In this document: in pieces, positions 17,570-25,129 of the stretch
Numbering within the stretch: the first letter of the stretch is position 1
How the letters are laid out: the number at the start of each line of letters is the position of its first letter
NCBI GenBank assembly: GCA_026390595.1
Contig: JAPLFQ010000022.1
Location: 62,001-126,000, forward strand
Direction: 5' to 3'
Source of the DNA: Ignavibacteriales bacterium
GTDB taxonomy: Bacteria > Bacteroidota > Ignavibacteria > UBA10030
DNA: 64,000 bases
Made by a program: the position numbers and the translations under genes
Notes under the pieces: generated by a model
The model's input: only the letters and a program-made list of their open reading frames with translations
The model's database searches: none
Told to the model about the DNA's origin: nothing

Positions 17570-19177
17570 GTGAAACGTGCCGTGTTGTTCCTGAGTATCC
17601 TGATTGCCAGCGCCGTCATTGCGGCGGAGGCATCCGAACGCCCAAAACTCGTCATCTACATTTCCATCGACCAGATGAAGGCTGAATACCTTGATTGGTA
17701 CAAGGCCGAATTCATTGGCGGATTCAAACGGTTTCTGAAAGACGGAACCGTCTTCACAAACGCCGACTTGAACTTTGCTCCAAGTGAAACCGGCCCGGGC
17801 CACGCTGCGCTTGGAACCGGAGCATATCCTGCGCACAGCGGGATTCTCTCGAACGAGTGGCTTGATCCCAAGTCCGGCAGTCAGGACTACTGTGTCCAGG
17901 ACTCGTCAGCTGGAAAAGTCGATGGAGAAGGGGGCGGAGTCTCGCCGCGTATGCTCATGGTCACGGGGCTGGGGGACTGGTGGAAACAGGCCATTCCTCA
18001 CTCCAAAGTGGTATCGGCATCGATCAAGGACAGGGCAGCAATCCTCATGAGCGGCCAGCATCCCGACTACGCCTTTTGGTACGACAGGAAATCGGGGCAT
18101 ATGGTGACATCCGACTACTATGTGCGCCACCTGCCGGAGTGGGTGAAGACATTCAATGAAGAAGATTGGGTCCAGCACAACTTGCCCGATGCATGGACGA
18201 AGCTTCTGCCTGACTCAATGTACACCAAGTACGGCCCGGATGAATTGCCGGGCGAGCAGCAAACAGACGGCTCGACATCGTTCCCGCATGCCTATCCGCG
18301 CGAGAAAAAGAAATCGCTGCTTCCGTCGGGCCCGTTTGGCGACGCTATGGTGCTCGATTTTGCGCGCGCGGCCGTGCGGTCGGAACAACTCGGCCAGCGC
18401 GGCGTCAGCGATCTGCTCACGATCAGCCTCTCGTGCGCAGACTACGTGGGCCATGCATATGGAGGCAACAGCCACGAGTTGATCGATCTGATCATCCGGC
18501 TCGACCGGGCGCTCGGTGAGTTCTTCGCGGACATGGAGAACATCGTCGGCGCCGGAAATGTTCTTTTTGTGTTGAGCGGTGACCATGCCGCGATGCCGCT
18601 GCCCGAGTATCTATCATCCGTCAAGCACACAACGGGCCGGCGGGTTCTCGTTCGGAAAGAAGTCTATCCGAAGATCGAAGCCCTTGATCAGAAACTTCAG
18701 AGGGAGCTGGGGACGAGGGACCACATTATCAAGTCGAACGCTTTCCTGAACTATGCGGCGGCCTCAATGGCAGGTGTCGATTCTGTTGCGCTGGAGCGAC
18801 GGGTGAAAGAGGGACTGCTGCGCATCGACGGAATCGCCGGAGTCTATTTCCGCCGCGAGATCCTGCACCCGGCGAGCAGAAACAAACCGTTCGTCGGGTA
18901 TTATCAGAAAGGGTACTATCCGCCCCGAGGCAGGGATTTCTTGATCCTCCCGCGCAAGAACTACCTTTTCACGACATCAACGACAGGAACCACCCACGGC
19001 ACCCCCTATTCGTACGACACACATGTGCCGATGCTCTTCCTGGGCAAGGGAATGAAACCAGCCAGAATCACAAACCCGGCCCAGACGGTTGACATTGCGC
19101 CGACAATCGCCCGTCTCATGGGCATCCCGTTTCCGAAGACTGTCGATGGCATTCCTCGAAAAGAGCTTGTGAGGTAG
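17570..19177 (+). CDS. PafA-like alkaline phosphatase family protein
   Basis: 535 residues from a GTG at 17570, chosen because a signal peptide starts there (VKRAVLFLSILIASAVIAAEA) with GAGGGA upstream; in-frame GTG and ATG codons further up would bury it. It belongs to the type I phosphodiesterase/PafA group: VIYISIDQMKAEYLDWY (metal Asp), NFAPSETGPGHAALGTGAYP (Thr nucleophile region), SCADYVGHAYG, LSGDHAAMPLPEY and HGTPYSYDTHVPMLFLG (metal His and Asp). It releases phosphate from monoesters in the periplasm. Confidence 0.85.
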   Translation: MKRAVLFLSILIASAVIAAEASERPKLVIYISIDQMKAEYLDWYKAEFIGGFKRFLKDGTVFTNADLNFAPSETGPGHAALGTGAYPAHSGILSNEWLDPKSGSQDYCVQDSSAGKVDGEGGGVSPRMLMVTGLGDWWKQAIPHSKVVSASIKDRAAILMSGQHPDYAFWYDRKSGHMVTSDYYVRHLPEWVKTFNEEDWVQHNLPDAWTKLLPDSMYTKYGPDELPGEQQTDGSTSFPHAYPREKKKSLLPSGPFGDAMVLDFARAAVRSEQLGQRGVSDLLTISLSCADYVGHAYGGNSHELIDLIIRLDRALGEFFADMENIVGAGNVLFVLSGDHAAMPLPEYLSSVKHTTGRRVLVRKEVYPKIEALDQKLQRELGTRDHIIKSNAFLNYAAASMAGVDSVALERRVKEGLLRIDGIAGVYFRREILHPASRNKPFVGYYQKGYYPPRGRDFLILPRKNYLFTTSTTGTTHGTPYSYDTHVPMLFLGKGMKPARITNPAQTVDIAPTIARLMGIPFPKTVDGIPRKELVR

Positions 19178-19476
19178 GGATTACCAGGAGAATGTGCCAG
19201 CCTTCGCTGATCCGCCCTCTCAGGATCGAGGGCCCGGGAGGATACTTCCTGGCAGAGAGCGTGAATTGACGATCTTGTCCGGTCATCAATGATGATTTCC
19301 CTCTTTCCTTTTTGAGCGGTGTTTTCTACATTCCACTGAGACCCCGCACCGCATTTGAAATCACCTCCTCTCGCTCGTTATGGATCATATCGCACCACGG
19401 CCCATGAACGATACACCGCAATCACACTTCGCGCTCCAAGAGAAACGATGCACACCAACCATCAGGAGGAAGCACC
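19178..19476. other. Intergenic, nothing recognised
   Basis: 299 bases between the phosphatase and the next small gene. No coding frame with family similarity, hairpin with T tract or repeat seen, apart from the AGGAGGA ribosome site at the end. Confidence 0.5.
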
Positions 19477-19797
19477 ATGGCTCATACCTATGAAGAGCTT
19501 CACAAGATGACGGCTATTCAACTTCGTGTCATTGCCGACGGCATCGACGATGAATCACTGAAGGGGCACAGCGTGATGCACAAGGAGCAGCTGCTGCCGA
19601 TCCTGTGCAAAGCGCTCGGCGTCACGGTCCCGCATCATCACACGGTCGTACAGAATAAAGGCGAGATCAAGGCAAAGATCCATGCGTTGAAGAAAGATCG
19701 GGGAGCAGCAATCGAAAAGAAGGACTACAAGAAACTTGAGGCAATACGGGACGAAGTACACAAACTGAAGAGAAAGTTGAGAAAAGCGATGGTGTAG
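19477..19797 (+). CDS. Small Rho-N/SAP-like domain protein
   Basis: 106 residues. The first ~50 (TYEELHKMTAIQLRVIADGI, then LPILCKALGV) form a helix-extended loop-helix like the Rho N-terminal or SAP fold, which binds nucleic acid or stabilises it. A His cluster (VPHHHT) follows, then a long Lys-rich helix (KIHALKKDR through RKLRKAMV). The strong AGGAGGA site and a strong terminator make this a well-defined single-gene unit. A DNA/RNA-binding role is inferred. Confidence 0.65.
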   Translation: MAHTYEELHKMTAIQLRVIADGIDDESLKGHSVMHKEQLLPILCKALGVTVPHHHTVVQNKGEIKAKIHALKKDRGAAIEKKDYKKLEAIRDEVHKLKRKLRKAMV

Positions 19798-19853
19798 GGG
19801 GGGGGAGCAGTGTCCGATCCGCGACCGGACTGACAATAGATCGCTCAATGTGC

Positions 19854-19890
19854 AAAGGGGCGCTGGCTTGCTCTTCCAGCGCCCCTTTTT
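19854..19890 (+). terminator. Rho-independent terminator
   Basis: 13-bp stem AAAGGGGCGCTGG / CCAGCGCCCCTTT with a nine-base loop and T tract, 57 bases after the small Rho-N-like gene. Confidence 0.9.
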
Positions 19891-19970
19891 GTATTTTGCG
19901 AAGCAGTTCTTCCAGAGTCAATGAGCGGAGTAGAATTCCGCCATGGGTCTTCTTCGACAGTCCAACCTGC

Positions 19971-20108
19971 CCGAACCATGCTTTTTGGGGCAGGCGGGCT
20001 GACGAAAAACAATCCTAGCCTGAACTCGACTCGTCTACCAACGCCGCCCTCTCCTGTTGTCCGACAGTTGTACTGTCGGACTGACCTCATGCGAGAGTTC
20101 CACTCTCG
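19971..20108. repeat. Direct repeat 1, left copy
   Basis: 138 bases identical by eye to 21364-21501. Contains the right part of a long A palindrome plus B and C. Confidence 0.9.
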
Positions 20109-20112
20109 CTCC

Positions 20113-20248
20113 TTGCCGAATAGTCGCCAGGGCGTTGACACTGTTTCCCTGGAGTGAAACTCCAGCATGGGCCTTCTTCGACAGTGTAACTGTCGAAGAA
20201 CAACAGGCCGTTCACTCCAGCGCCGCTTCTGCCGTCGCAACAACGTTT
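20113..20248. repeat. Direct repeat 2, left copy, including a duplicated URO-D gene tail
   Basis: 136 bases matching 21596-21731 with two differences. Contains palindromes D and A and then 20212-20248, a copy of the last 37 bases of the URO-D-like gene (stop codon and 11 codons). That gene itself is at 21695-22708, so this copy is a displaced fragment. Confidence 0.88.
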
Positions 20249-20787
20249 ATCCTCGACTCACACGAGAGTTCTACTCTCTAGCCCTTCCCAAAGCGTCAAT
20301 CGTTTCAAGTAGCACGCTATCACCAGAACCTCTATCTTGATGATAAACCCATTCGTGCCGTTGATCTCCCGGAGCACAACTCCGGCATGGATCCTTTTCG
20401 ATAGTGCAACCTGCCCACCGGATCCTTCATCTTGGGCAGGGGCTGTCGAAGAACGACAGACTCTTGGTGTCAGCCCAATCTTCTGTTGTCCGACTGTTGT
20501 ACTGTCGGACTCGACTCAAGCGAGAGTTCCACTCTCGGTCCTTGCCAAACAACCGCCAGGTCGTTGAAATCGTTTCCCTGGAGTAAAACTCCAGCATGCG
20601 CCTTCTTCGACAGTCTAACCTGCCCGCCAAACCATGCTTTTTGGGGCAGGCGGGCTGTCGAAGAACAGCAGGTTGTTGCCACGACGCTTCCCCCAAGTCG
20701 CAAACGTTGTCCGACAGTTGTACTGTCGGACTAACCTCATGCGAGAGTTCCACTCTCGCTCCTTGCCCCACACCCTGTGAGTCCGGC

Positions 20788-21327
20788 ATGAAAAAGCCAT
20801 GGACATTCGATGATTCGAATTCCCTTTTCTTCTGCACTGACGTCATTGTCGGATGGCAGTACGTTTTCACATCAACCGAGTTCTTCGAGACGATCATCGA
20901 TTCGCTCAAATATTGCCAGGAGAACAAAAGCCTCAGATTGTTTGGATATGTTGTCATGCCAAACCATGTACATTCCATAGTCTCTGCCGCACAAGGTAAC
21001 CTGGCATCAATCATACGAGATTACAAACGGCACACGTCCTGGAGGATCTCAGAACTTCTCGGAGAGGCAAGAAACAGGCGTTTGCTAAAGTACTTTCATA
21101 CGGTTGCAAGACGGGAGGATAGGGGAAACGAACACAAGATCTGGCAAAGCGGAAGTCACCCCGTATTGATCGAGAGCAGCCATTTTTTCGAACAGAAGCT
21201 GGAGTACATACACAACAATCCGGTCACCAAGGGTTATGTTGAAAGGCCTGAAGATTGGAAGTTCTCAAGCGCGAGGAACTATGCTCTAGGGGATAACTCC
21301 ATCATCAAGGTCGATTTCTTGGAGTGA
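20788..21327 (+). CDS. REP-associated tyrosine transposase (RAYT, Y1/IS200-like)
   Basis: 179 residues. It has the HUH motif HVH (60-62, in VVMPNHVHSI) and the catalytic Tyr (Y140, in KLEYIHNNPV) of the Y1 transposase family, in the arrangement of RAYTs, which process palindromic REP elements and are often single-copy domesticated genes. Its ATG lies in a half D palindrome and its TGA stop lies inside another (21319-21335), so the coding frame exactly fills the space between palindrome units. No recognisable ribosome site. It appears intact. Confidence 0.9.
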   Translation: MKKPWTFDDSNSLFFCTDVIVGWQYVFTSTEFFETIIDSLKYCQENKSLRLFGYVVMPNHVHSIVSAAQGNLASIIRDYKRHTSWRISELLGEARNRRLLKYFHTVARREDRGNEHKIWQSGSHPVLIESSHFFEQKLEYIHNNPVTKGYVERPEDWKFSSARNYALGDNSIIKVDFLE

Positions 21328-21683
21328 AACTCCGGCTTGGGCCTTCTTCGACAGTGTAGCCTGCCGAACCATGCTTTTTGGGGCAGGCGGGCTGACGAAA
21401 AACAATCCTAGCCTGAACTCGACTCGTCTACCAACGCCGCCCTCTCCTGTTGTCCGACAGTTGTACTGTCGGACTGACCTCATGCGAGAGTTCCACTCTC
21501 GGACAGCGGGAAGTGAATTGCTCGTGAGGTTGCTCATCCTGGAGTATAACTCCAGCATGAGCCTTCTTCGACAGTGCAACTGTCGAAGAACAACATTGCC
21601 GAATAATCGCCAGGGCGTTGACACTGTTTCCCTGGAGTGAAACTCCAGCATGGGCCTTCTTCGACAGTGTAACTGTCGAAGAA
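21319..21683. repeat. REP-like palindrome array, right of RAYT
   Basis: Continuation of the array: D at 21319-21335, 21539-21555 and 21632-21648; A at 21344-21402 (long), 21564-21590 and 21657-21683 (short); B at 21452-21474; C at 21484-21501. The last A palindrome ends 11 bases before the stop codon of the minus-strand URO-D-like gene. Confidence 0.9.
21364..21501. repeat. Direct repeat 1, right copy
   Basis: Identical by eye to 19971-20108 (offset 1,393 bases). Confidence 0.9.
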
Positions 21684-21731
21684 CAACAGGCCGTTCACTC
21701 CAGCGCCGCTTCTGCCATCGCAACAACGTTT
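21596..21731. repeat. Direct repeat 2, right copy (original URO-D end)
   Basis: Matches 20113-20248 (offset 1,483 bases) with two differences; its last 37 bases are the genuine 3' end of the URO-D-like gene. Confidence 0.88.
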
Positions 21732-22708
21732 TCCGGCGGCACGTTGGGAAGCAGCGCCTCGTGGCTCGGGCTCACAATCAGCCGCGGCCCCAGTAAGTTC
21801 TTGATTCGCCGGACCTCCGCCCTCACTCCCTCCGGCCCGGAATTCACCAGCACATCCTGCGTGTCAATACCGCCAAGGAATGCAATACGTCCGCCGAACT
21901 CACTGGCAAGCGTCTGCGCATCCATATTCGCCGCCCGCGCCTGCAGCGGATGGAGACAATTGACGCCGGCATCGATGAGCCGGCCTATGACGCGGTGGAC
22001 CGATCCGCACGAATGCAGGATGACCTGGTAACCGTGCCGGTGTGCCTGATCGGTAAACTTCCGAAACCAGGGAAGAACGAATTCATCGAACACCTCCGGC
22101 GCAAGGATCAGGTCCCGCTGCGTTCCGAAATCATTGCCGAAGAAAAACCCGTCCATCGAATCCCCCGCCTGCGTGAACAGCTGCCCGTTTGCCGCGTGGT
22201 AGAACCCGCAGACCCGATCGGTCACGGCGTGCACAATCTCCGGATGCGTGTACATCTTCGTCAGATAATTCTCGGCGCCGAAGATATCCATCACATTATG
22301 GAAGAAAGGCGTCCAGAATCCACCAGCCCGGTAGAATTCACCCGCGTTGTTCATGGTCTGGAGGCATTCGGTGAGGTCGAGGTACTTGATGTCCGGCCAG
22401 TCGTACGACTCCACTTCGTCCAGACTCTCACACTCCGCAAGCGGACCGGGTTCCCCAAGGTATTTCTTGTATTTCCACAGGTCGAAGATCCCCTTCCCGT
22501 CGGGATGCTGATAGCTCGATTCGATGAAGAGCGGCGTGATCCAACGGAAATCATCGCCGACTGCGCGTTGGAGCCCCTCAAGCGTGGAGGTGCCAAAGTA
22601 CTTGTGATAGATAGGCAGTGTGTCGGGATGCGGATTTCCCAGCCAGAACCCGCAGCGGTCTGCCGGCTTTCCATCGATAATATTGCGTATGCGTTCGCGG
22701 CTTGTCAT
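21695..22708 (-). CDS. Uroporphyrinogen decarboxylase (URO-D) family protein
   Basis: 337 residues from the ATG at 22708 (AGGA five bases upstream; a TTG at 22723 is an alternative). It has the URO-D TIM-barrel pattern: TSRERIRNIIDGKPADRCGFW at the start, VILHSCGSVHRVIGRLIDAGVNCLHPLQ (metal Cys/His region) and GGIDTQDVL. It lacks features of true HemE, and such relatives act as methyltransferases or in catabolic pathways. It is divergent from a sodium:solute symporter. Its last 37 bases are duplicated at 20212-20248. Confidence 0.82.
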   Translation of the reverse strand: MTSRERIRNIIDGKPADRCGFWLGNPHPDTLPIYHKYFGTSTLEGLQRAVGDDFRWITPLFIESSYQHPDGKGIFDLWKYKKYLGEPGPLAECESLDEVESYDWPDIKYLDLTECLQTMNNAGEFYRAGGFWTPFFHNVMDIFGAENYLTKMYTHPEIVHAVTDRVCGFYHAANGQLFTQAGDSMDGFFFGNDFGTQRDLILAPEVFDEFVLPWFRKFTDQAHRHGYQVILHSCGSVHRVIGRLIDAGVNCLHPLQARAANMDAQTLASEFGGRIAFLGGIDTQDVLVNSGPEGVRAEVRRIKNLLGPRLIVSPSHEALLPNVPPENVVAMAEAALE

Positions 22709-22800
22709 ATGGTCCTGATGCAAGGAAAGTAATCATTCAAAATCTCTCCCGCAACCAGCGACGTAAGCTGGCATCGGCCCACATTGACACTAGTTTTCAA

Positions 22801-22881
22801 CGCGGAGGCGCTGAGTTCGCAGAGAAACGCGGAGATCTTCCTCTATTTTCAACCCTCTGCGATCATCCGCGTGCTCCGCGG
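22801..22881. repeat. Imperfect inverted repeat between URO-D and symporter genes
   Basis: Arms at 22801-22824 (CGCGGAG...TTCGCAGAG) and 22855-22881 (CTCTGCGA...CTCCGCGG) can pair with several interruptions. The 295-base gap holds nothing else recognised. Confidence 0.5.
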
Positions 22882-23003
22882 CTCTGCGATGAAAGATCAG
22901 GGCTGAAGATACACCCCGCGAATTTCTTGAATATCGCCCGACAAGTATCTACATTGGCCTCACACGTCACAGTGCCTCCCCTCCTCACAACCGGCACCCA
23001 ACA

Positions 23004-24764
23004 ATGAACTTCCATCCGATAGACCTCACCATCATTGCAGTCTATATGTTGATTACTCTCTCACTTGGATTTCTTGTCCGGCGCAGAGCAGTGAAGAGGC
23101 TTGAATCGTACTTCCTGGCCGACCGGAGCATCCGATGGTGGATGCTTGGGCTCTCCGGGTGCTCAAGCTACATCGATATCGGCGGAACGATGGTGATCAT
23201 CGGCATGATGTTCTATGTCGGCCTGAAGTCCGTCTGGGTGACCCACGTCTTCTGGGGCTTCTTCATGATGGCGTTCTATATGGCCTTTCAGGCGAAATAT
23301 ATCCGCCGCTCCGGTGTGATGACACTCGCCGAATGGAATGAAACCCGCTTCGGCCAGACACGAGAGGCGGAATACGTGAGACTCGCTACCGCGACGTTCC
23401 TGCTCTTTCTCATGGTGTTTAATTTGATCTACCTGGCAGTCGGCACGGGCAAATTCGCCGAGGAGTTTCTCCCGTTCTCACGCGGGACATCGACATTTCT
23501 CGTCTTCGCTGTTGTCGGCGTTTACGTGACCGTTGGCGGCTTCTTCGGCGTCGTGCTCACAGATATTTTCCAGACCATGCTCATCGCCATCGGCACGATC
23601 GTTTTGACGGTGATGGTGTTTCAAATACCGGAGACAGCGAATCTCCTCGCTATGAAAGATCCGGCCTGGAGCACCCTGGCCCCTTCCTGGACGCTCTGGA
23701 CTTCCTACGCTTCTCAAACCCCCGAGAGTCACCTACACTATTATCATTTCGGACCGATCATGCTTGCCGGACTAAGCTGGCTCGTGTTCAAAATTCTCGC
23801 GGGACCGGTGGTGTGGGATTTCACGTTCTTCCTGACTACAAAGAACCCGCGTGAAGCATCGCTCGCAGCCGGAATGTGGACAGTCGGACACACGCTTCGA
23901 TGGTTCCTCGCAGGCTCATTTCTCTTCCTGGGCATCTTCTATCTTGGGTCCAGCGCCGATTTTGATGCCGAAAAGATCATGCCGCTTGTTCTCAAAAAAC
24001 TTCCTGTCGGGCTTTCGGGCCTCTTCATGGCTGTCCTCCTTGCAGCCCTGATGTCGACGATCAGCGCCATGGTAAATGTCACAAGCTCGGTGATCCTCAA
24101 CGACTTCCTGAAGCGTTACTTCGCGAAGAACATGCCCGAGAAGCAGCTCATCCGTCTCGGCATGGCGGCATCCATCATTACCGTCACGCTCGCGTTTTCG
24201 TTCAGCTTTCTGTATGACAAGATCATCTCCATCTGGGAGCTTATGATCTTCGTGATCCTGACCATGATCCTGCTCCCGGGGACGATGCGTTGGCATTGGT
24301 GGCGCTTCGGCTCACGAGCCTTCGTCTGGAGCATGGCGGGGACAGGATGCATCGCTCTCGCTCAGAAGCTCATGTTTCCCGGCTGGCCCACGCACACAGC
24401 CATCGCAGTCAATGTCATCGCATCATTCGTGCTGACGGTAATCGCCACGTTTCTCACCAAGCCGGCGGACACAGAACTGCTTGTGAAGTTCTATGCGAAG
24501 GTTCGCCCGTTCGGATTCTGGAAACCGATCCGGCTAGAAGCCGAACGCCGGGGCCTCGTACCGGTGAACGACAAGATGCCATCCATCGACCTGATGAACG
24601 GCTTCATCGCATCGCTCTTTCAGCTCACGCTCGGAATCATTCCGTTTTACATGTTCCTGAGGAAATGGGATCAGGTCTTGCTCTGGTCCGGGATTTGCAT
24701 CGTCGTGACGATTGTTCTCTATTTCACGTGGTATAAGAACCTGCCGTCGCCTGATGAAATCTAG
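23004..24764 (+). CDS. Sodium:solute symporter (SSS family)
   Basis: 586 residues with ~13-14 predicted helices. It opens with IDLTIIAVYMLITLSLGFLVRRR and YFLADRSIRWWMLGLS, typical of the SSS family (cf. FxxGGRxxpWW); the core AALMSTISAMVNVTSSVILNDFLKRYF matches the conserved helix-8 sodium-site region. It imports a sugar, amino or carboxylic acid with sodium. Substrate unknown; the divergent URO-D-like gene may act on it. Confidence 0.88.
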   Translation: MNFHPIDLTIIAVYMLITLSLGFLVRRRAVKRLESYFLADRSIRWWMLGLSGCSSYIDIGGTMVIIGMMFYVGLKSVWVTHVFWGFFMMAFYMAFQAKYIRRSGVMTLAEWNETRFGQTREAEYVRLATATFLLFLMVFNLIYLAVGTGKFAEEFLPFSRGTSTFLVFAVVGVYVTVGGFFGVVLTDIFQTMLIAIGTIVLTVMVFQIPETANLLAMKDPAWSTLAPSWTLWTSYASQTPESHLHYYHFGPIMLAGLSWLVFKILAGPVVWDFTFFLTTKNPREASLAAGMWTVGHTLRWFLAGSFLFLGIFYLGSSADFDAEKIMPLVLKKLPVGLSGLFMAVLLAALMSTISAMVNVTSSVILNDFLKRYFAKNMPEKQLIRLGMAASIITVTLAFSFSFLYDKIISIWELMIFVILTMILLPGTMRWHWWRFGSRAFVWSMAGTGCIALAQKLMFPGWPTHTAIAVNVIASFVLTVIATFLTKPADTELLVKFYAKVRPFGFWKPIRLEAERRGLVPVNDKMPSIDLMNGFIASLFQLTLGIIPFYMFLRKWDQVLLWSGICIVVTIVLYFTWYKNLPSPDEI

Positions 24765-25129
24765 AACACTCTCAAGTCCTGACGGCTCAATACGACATCA
24801 AAGCCGCCACCCACGGCCTGACCGAAACAACTCAATGAACGAGACGTCCCCTCTGGAGCTGGGGGAAGCGGGAGGTGAGAGGGGAGCAGAGGGGTGTGTG
24901 TTTCTGACCTGCGCCTCGAACAACTAAGGCACACACCGCTTCCGCCCAACATGACGGCGGACGAGTCCATCCCCTCTCCCCTTCTCACGAGCGACCGCAC
25001 AGAGGGGACTGTTTGAACCGAGCGAGACATTTCATGGGGACCAAATGCGCTGCACTGACTCATAAGTGCGGTTCGTGTGTTCGGATATTTGAGAATCTTG
25101 GATCTTTTCATACTAGATCGGAAAATCTA
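24765..25129. other. Intergenic region with a nested inverted repeat
   Basis: 365 bases without a gene. Arms GTGAGAGGGGAGCAGAGGGG (24875-24894) and CCCCTCTCCCCTTCTCAC (24971-24988) pair imperfectly, and inside them GGTGTGTG (24893-24900) faces CACACACC (24930-24937). Possibly a decayed repeat element. Confidence 0.5.

Larger units (their letters stand above)
19926..20790. repeat. REP-like palindrome array, left of RAYT
   Basis: Four kinds of palindrome recur in the order D-A-B-C. D is CTGGAGT-GAA-ACTCCAG (19926-19940 degenerate, 20149-20165, 20369-20385, 20578-20594). A is TTCTTCGACAG...CTGTCGAAGAA: short at 20174-20200; long, with inner CCTGCCCG/CGGGCAGG arms, at 19950-20009, 20394-20453 and 20603-20665. 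B is GTCCGACAG-TTGTA-CTGTCGGAC (20059-20081, 20488-20510, 20709-20731). C is GCGAGAGT-TCC-ACTCTCGC (20091-20109, 20263-20278, 20520-20537, 20741-20759). B is missing from the second unit. The array ends in a half D (GAGTCCGGCATG, 20779-20790) that supplies the RAYT start codon. Confidence 0.9.

Noticed and set aside
20427-21014. 195-residue minus-strand frame over the palindrome array
   Set aside because: Made of repeated palindrome translations and the antisense of the RAYT start; not a protein.
19926-21683. CRISPR array
   Set aside because: Repeats are four different palindromes of 17-60 bases with uneven spacing and conserved spacers; no cas genes.
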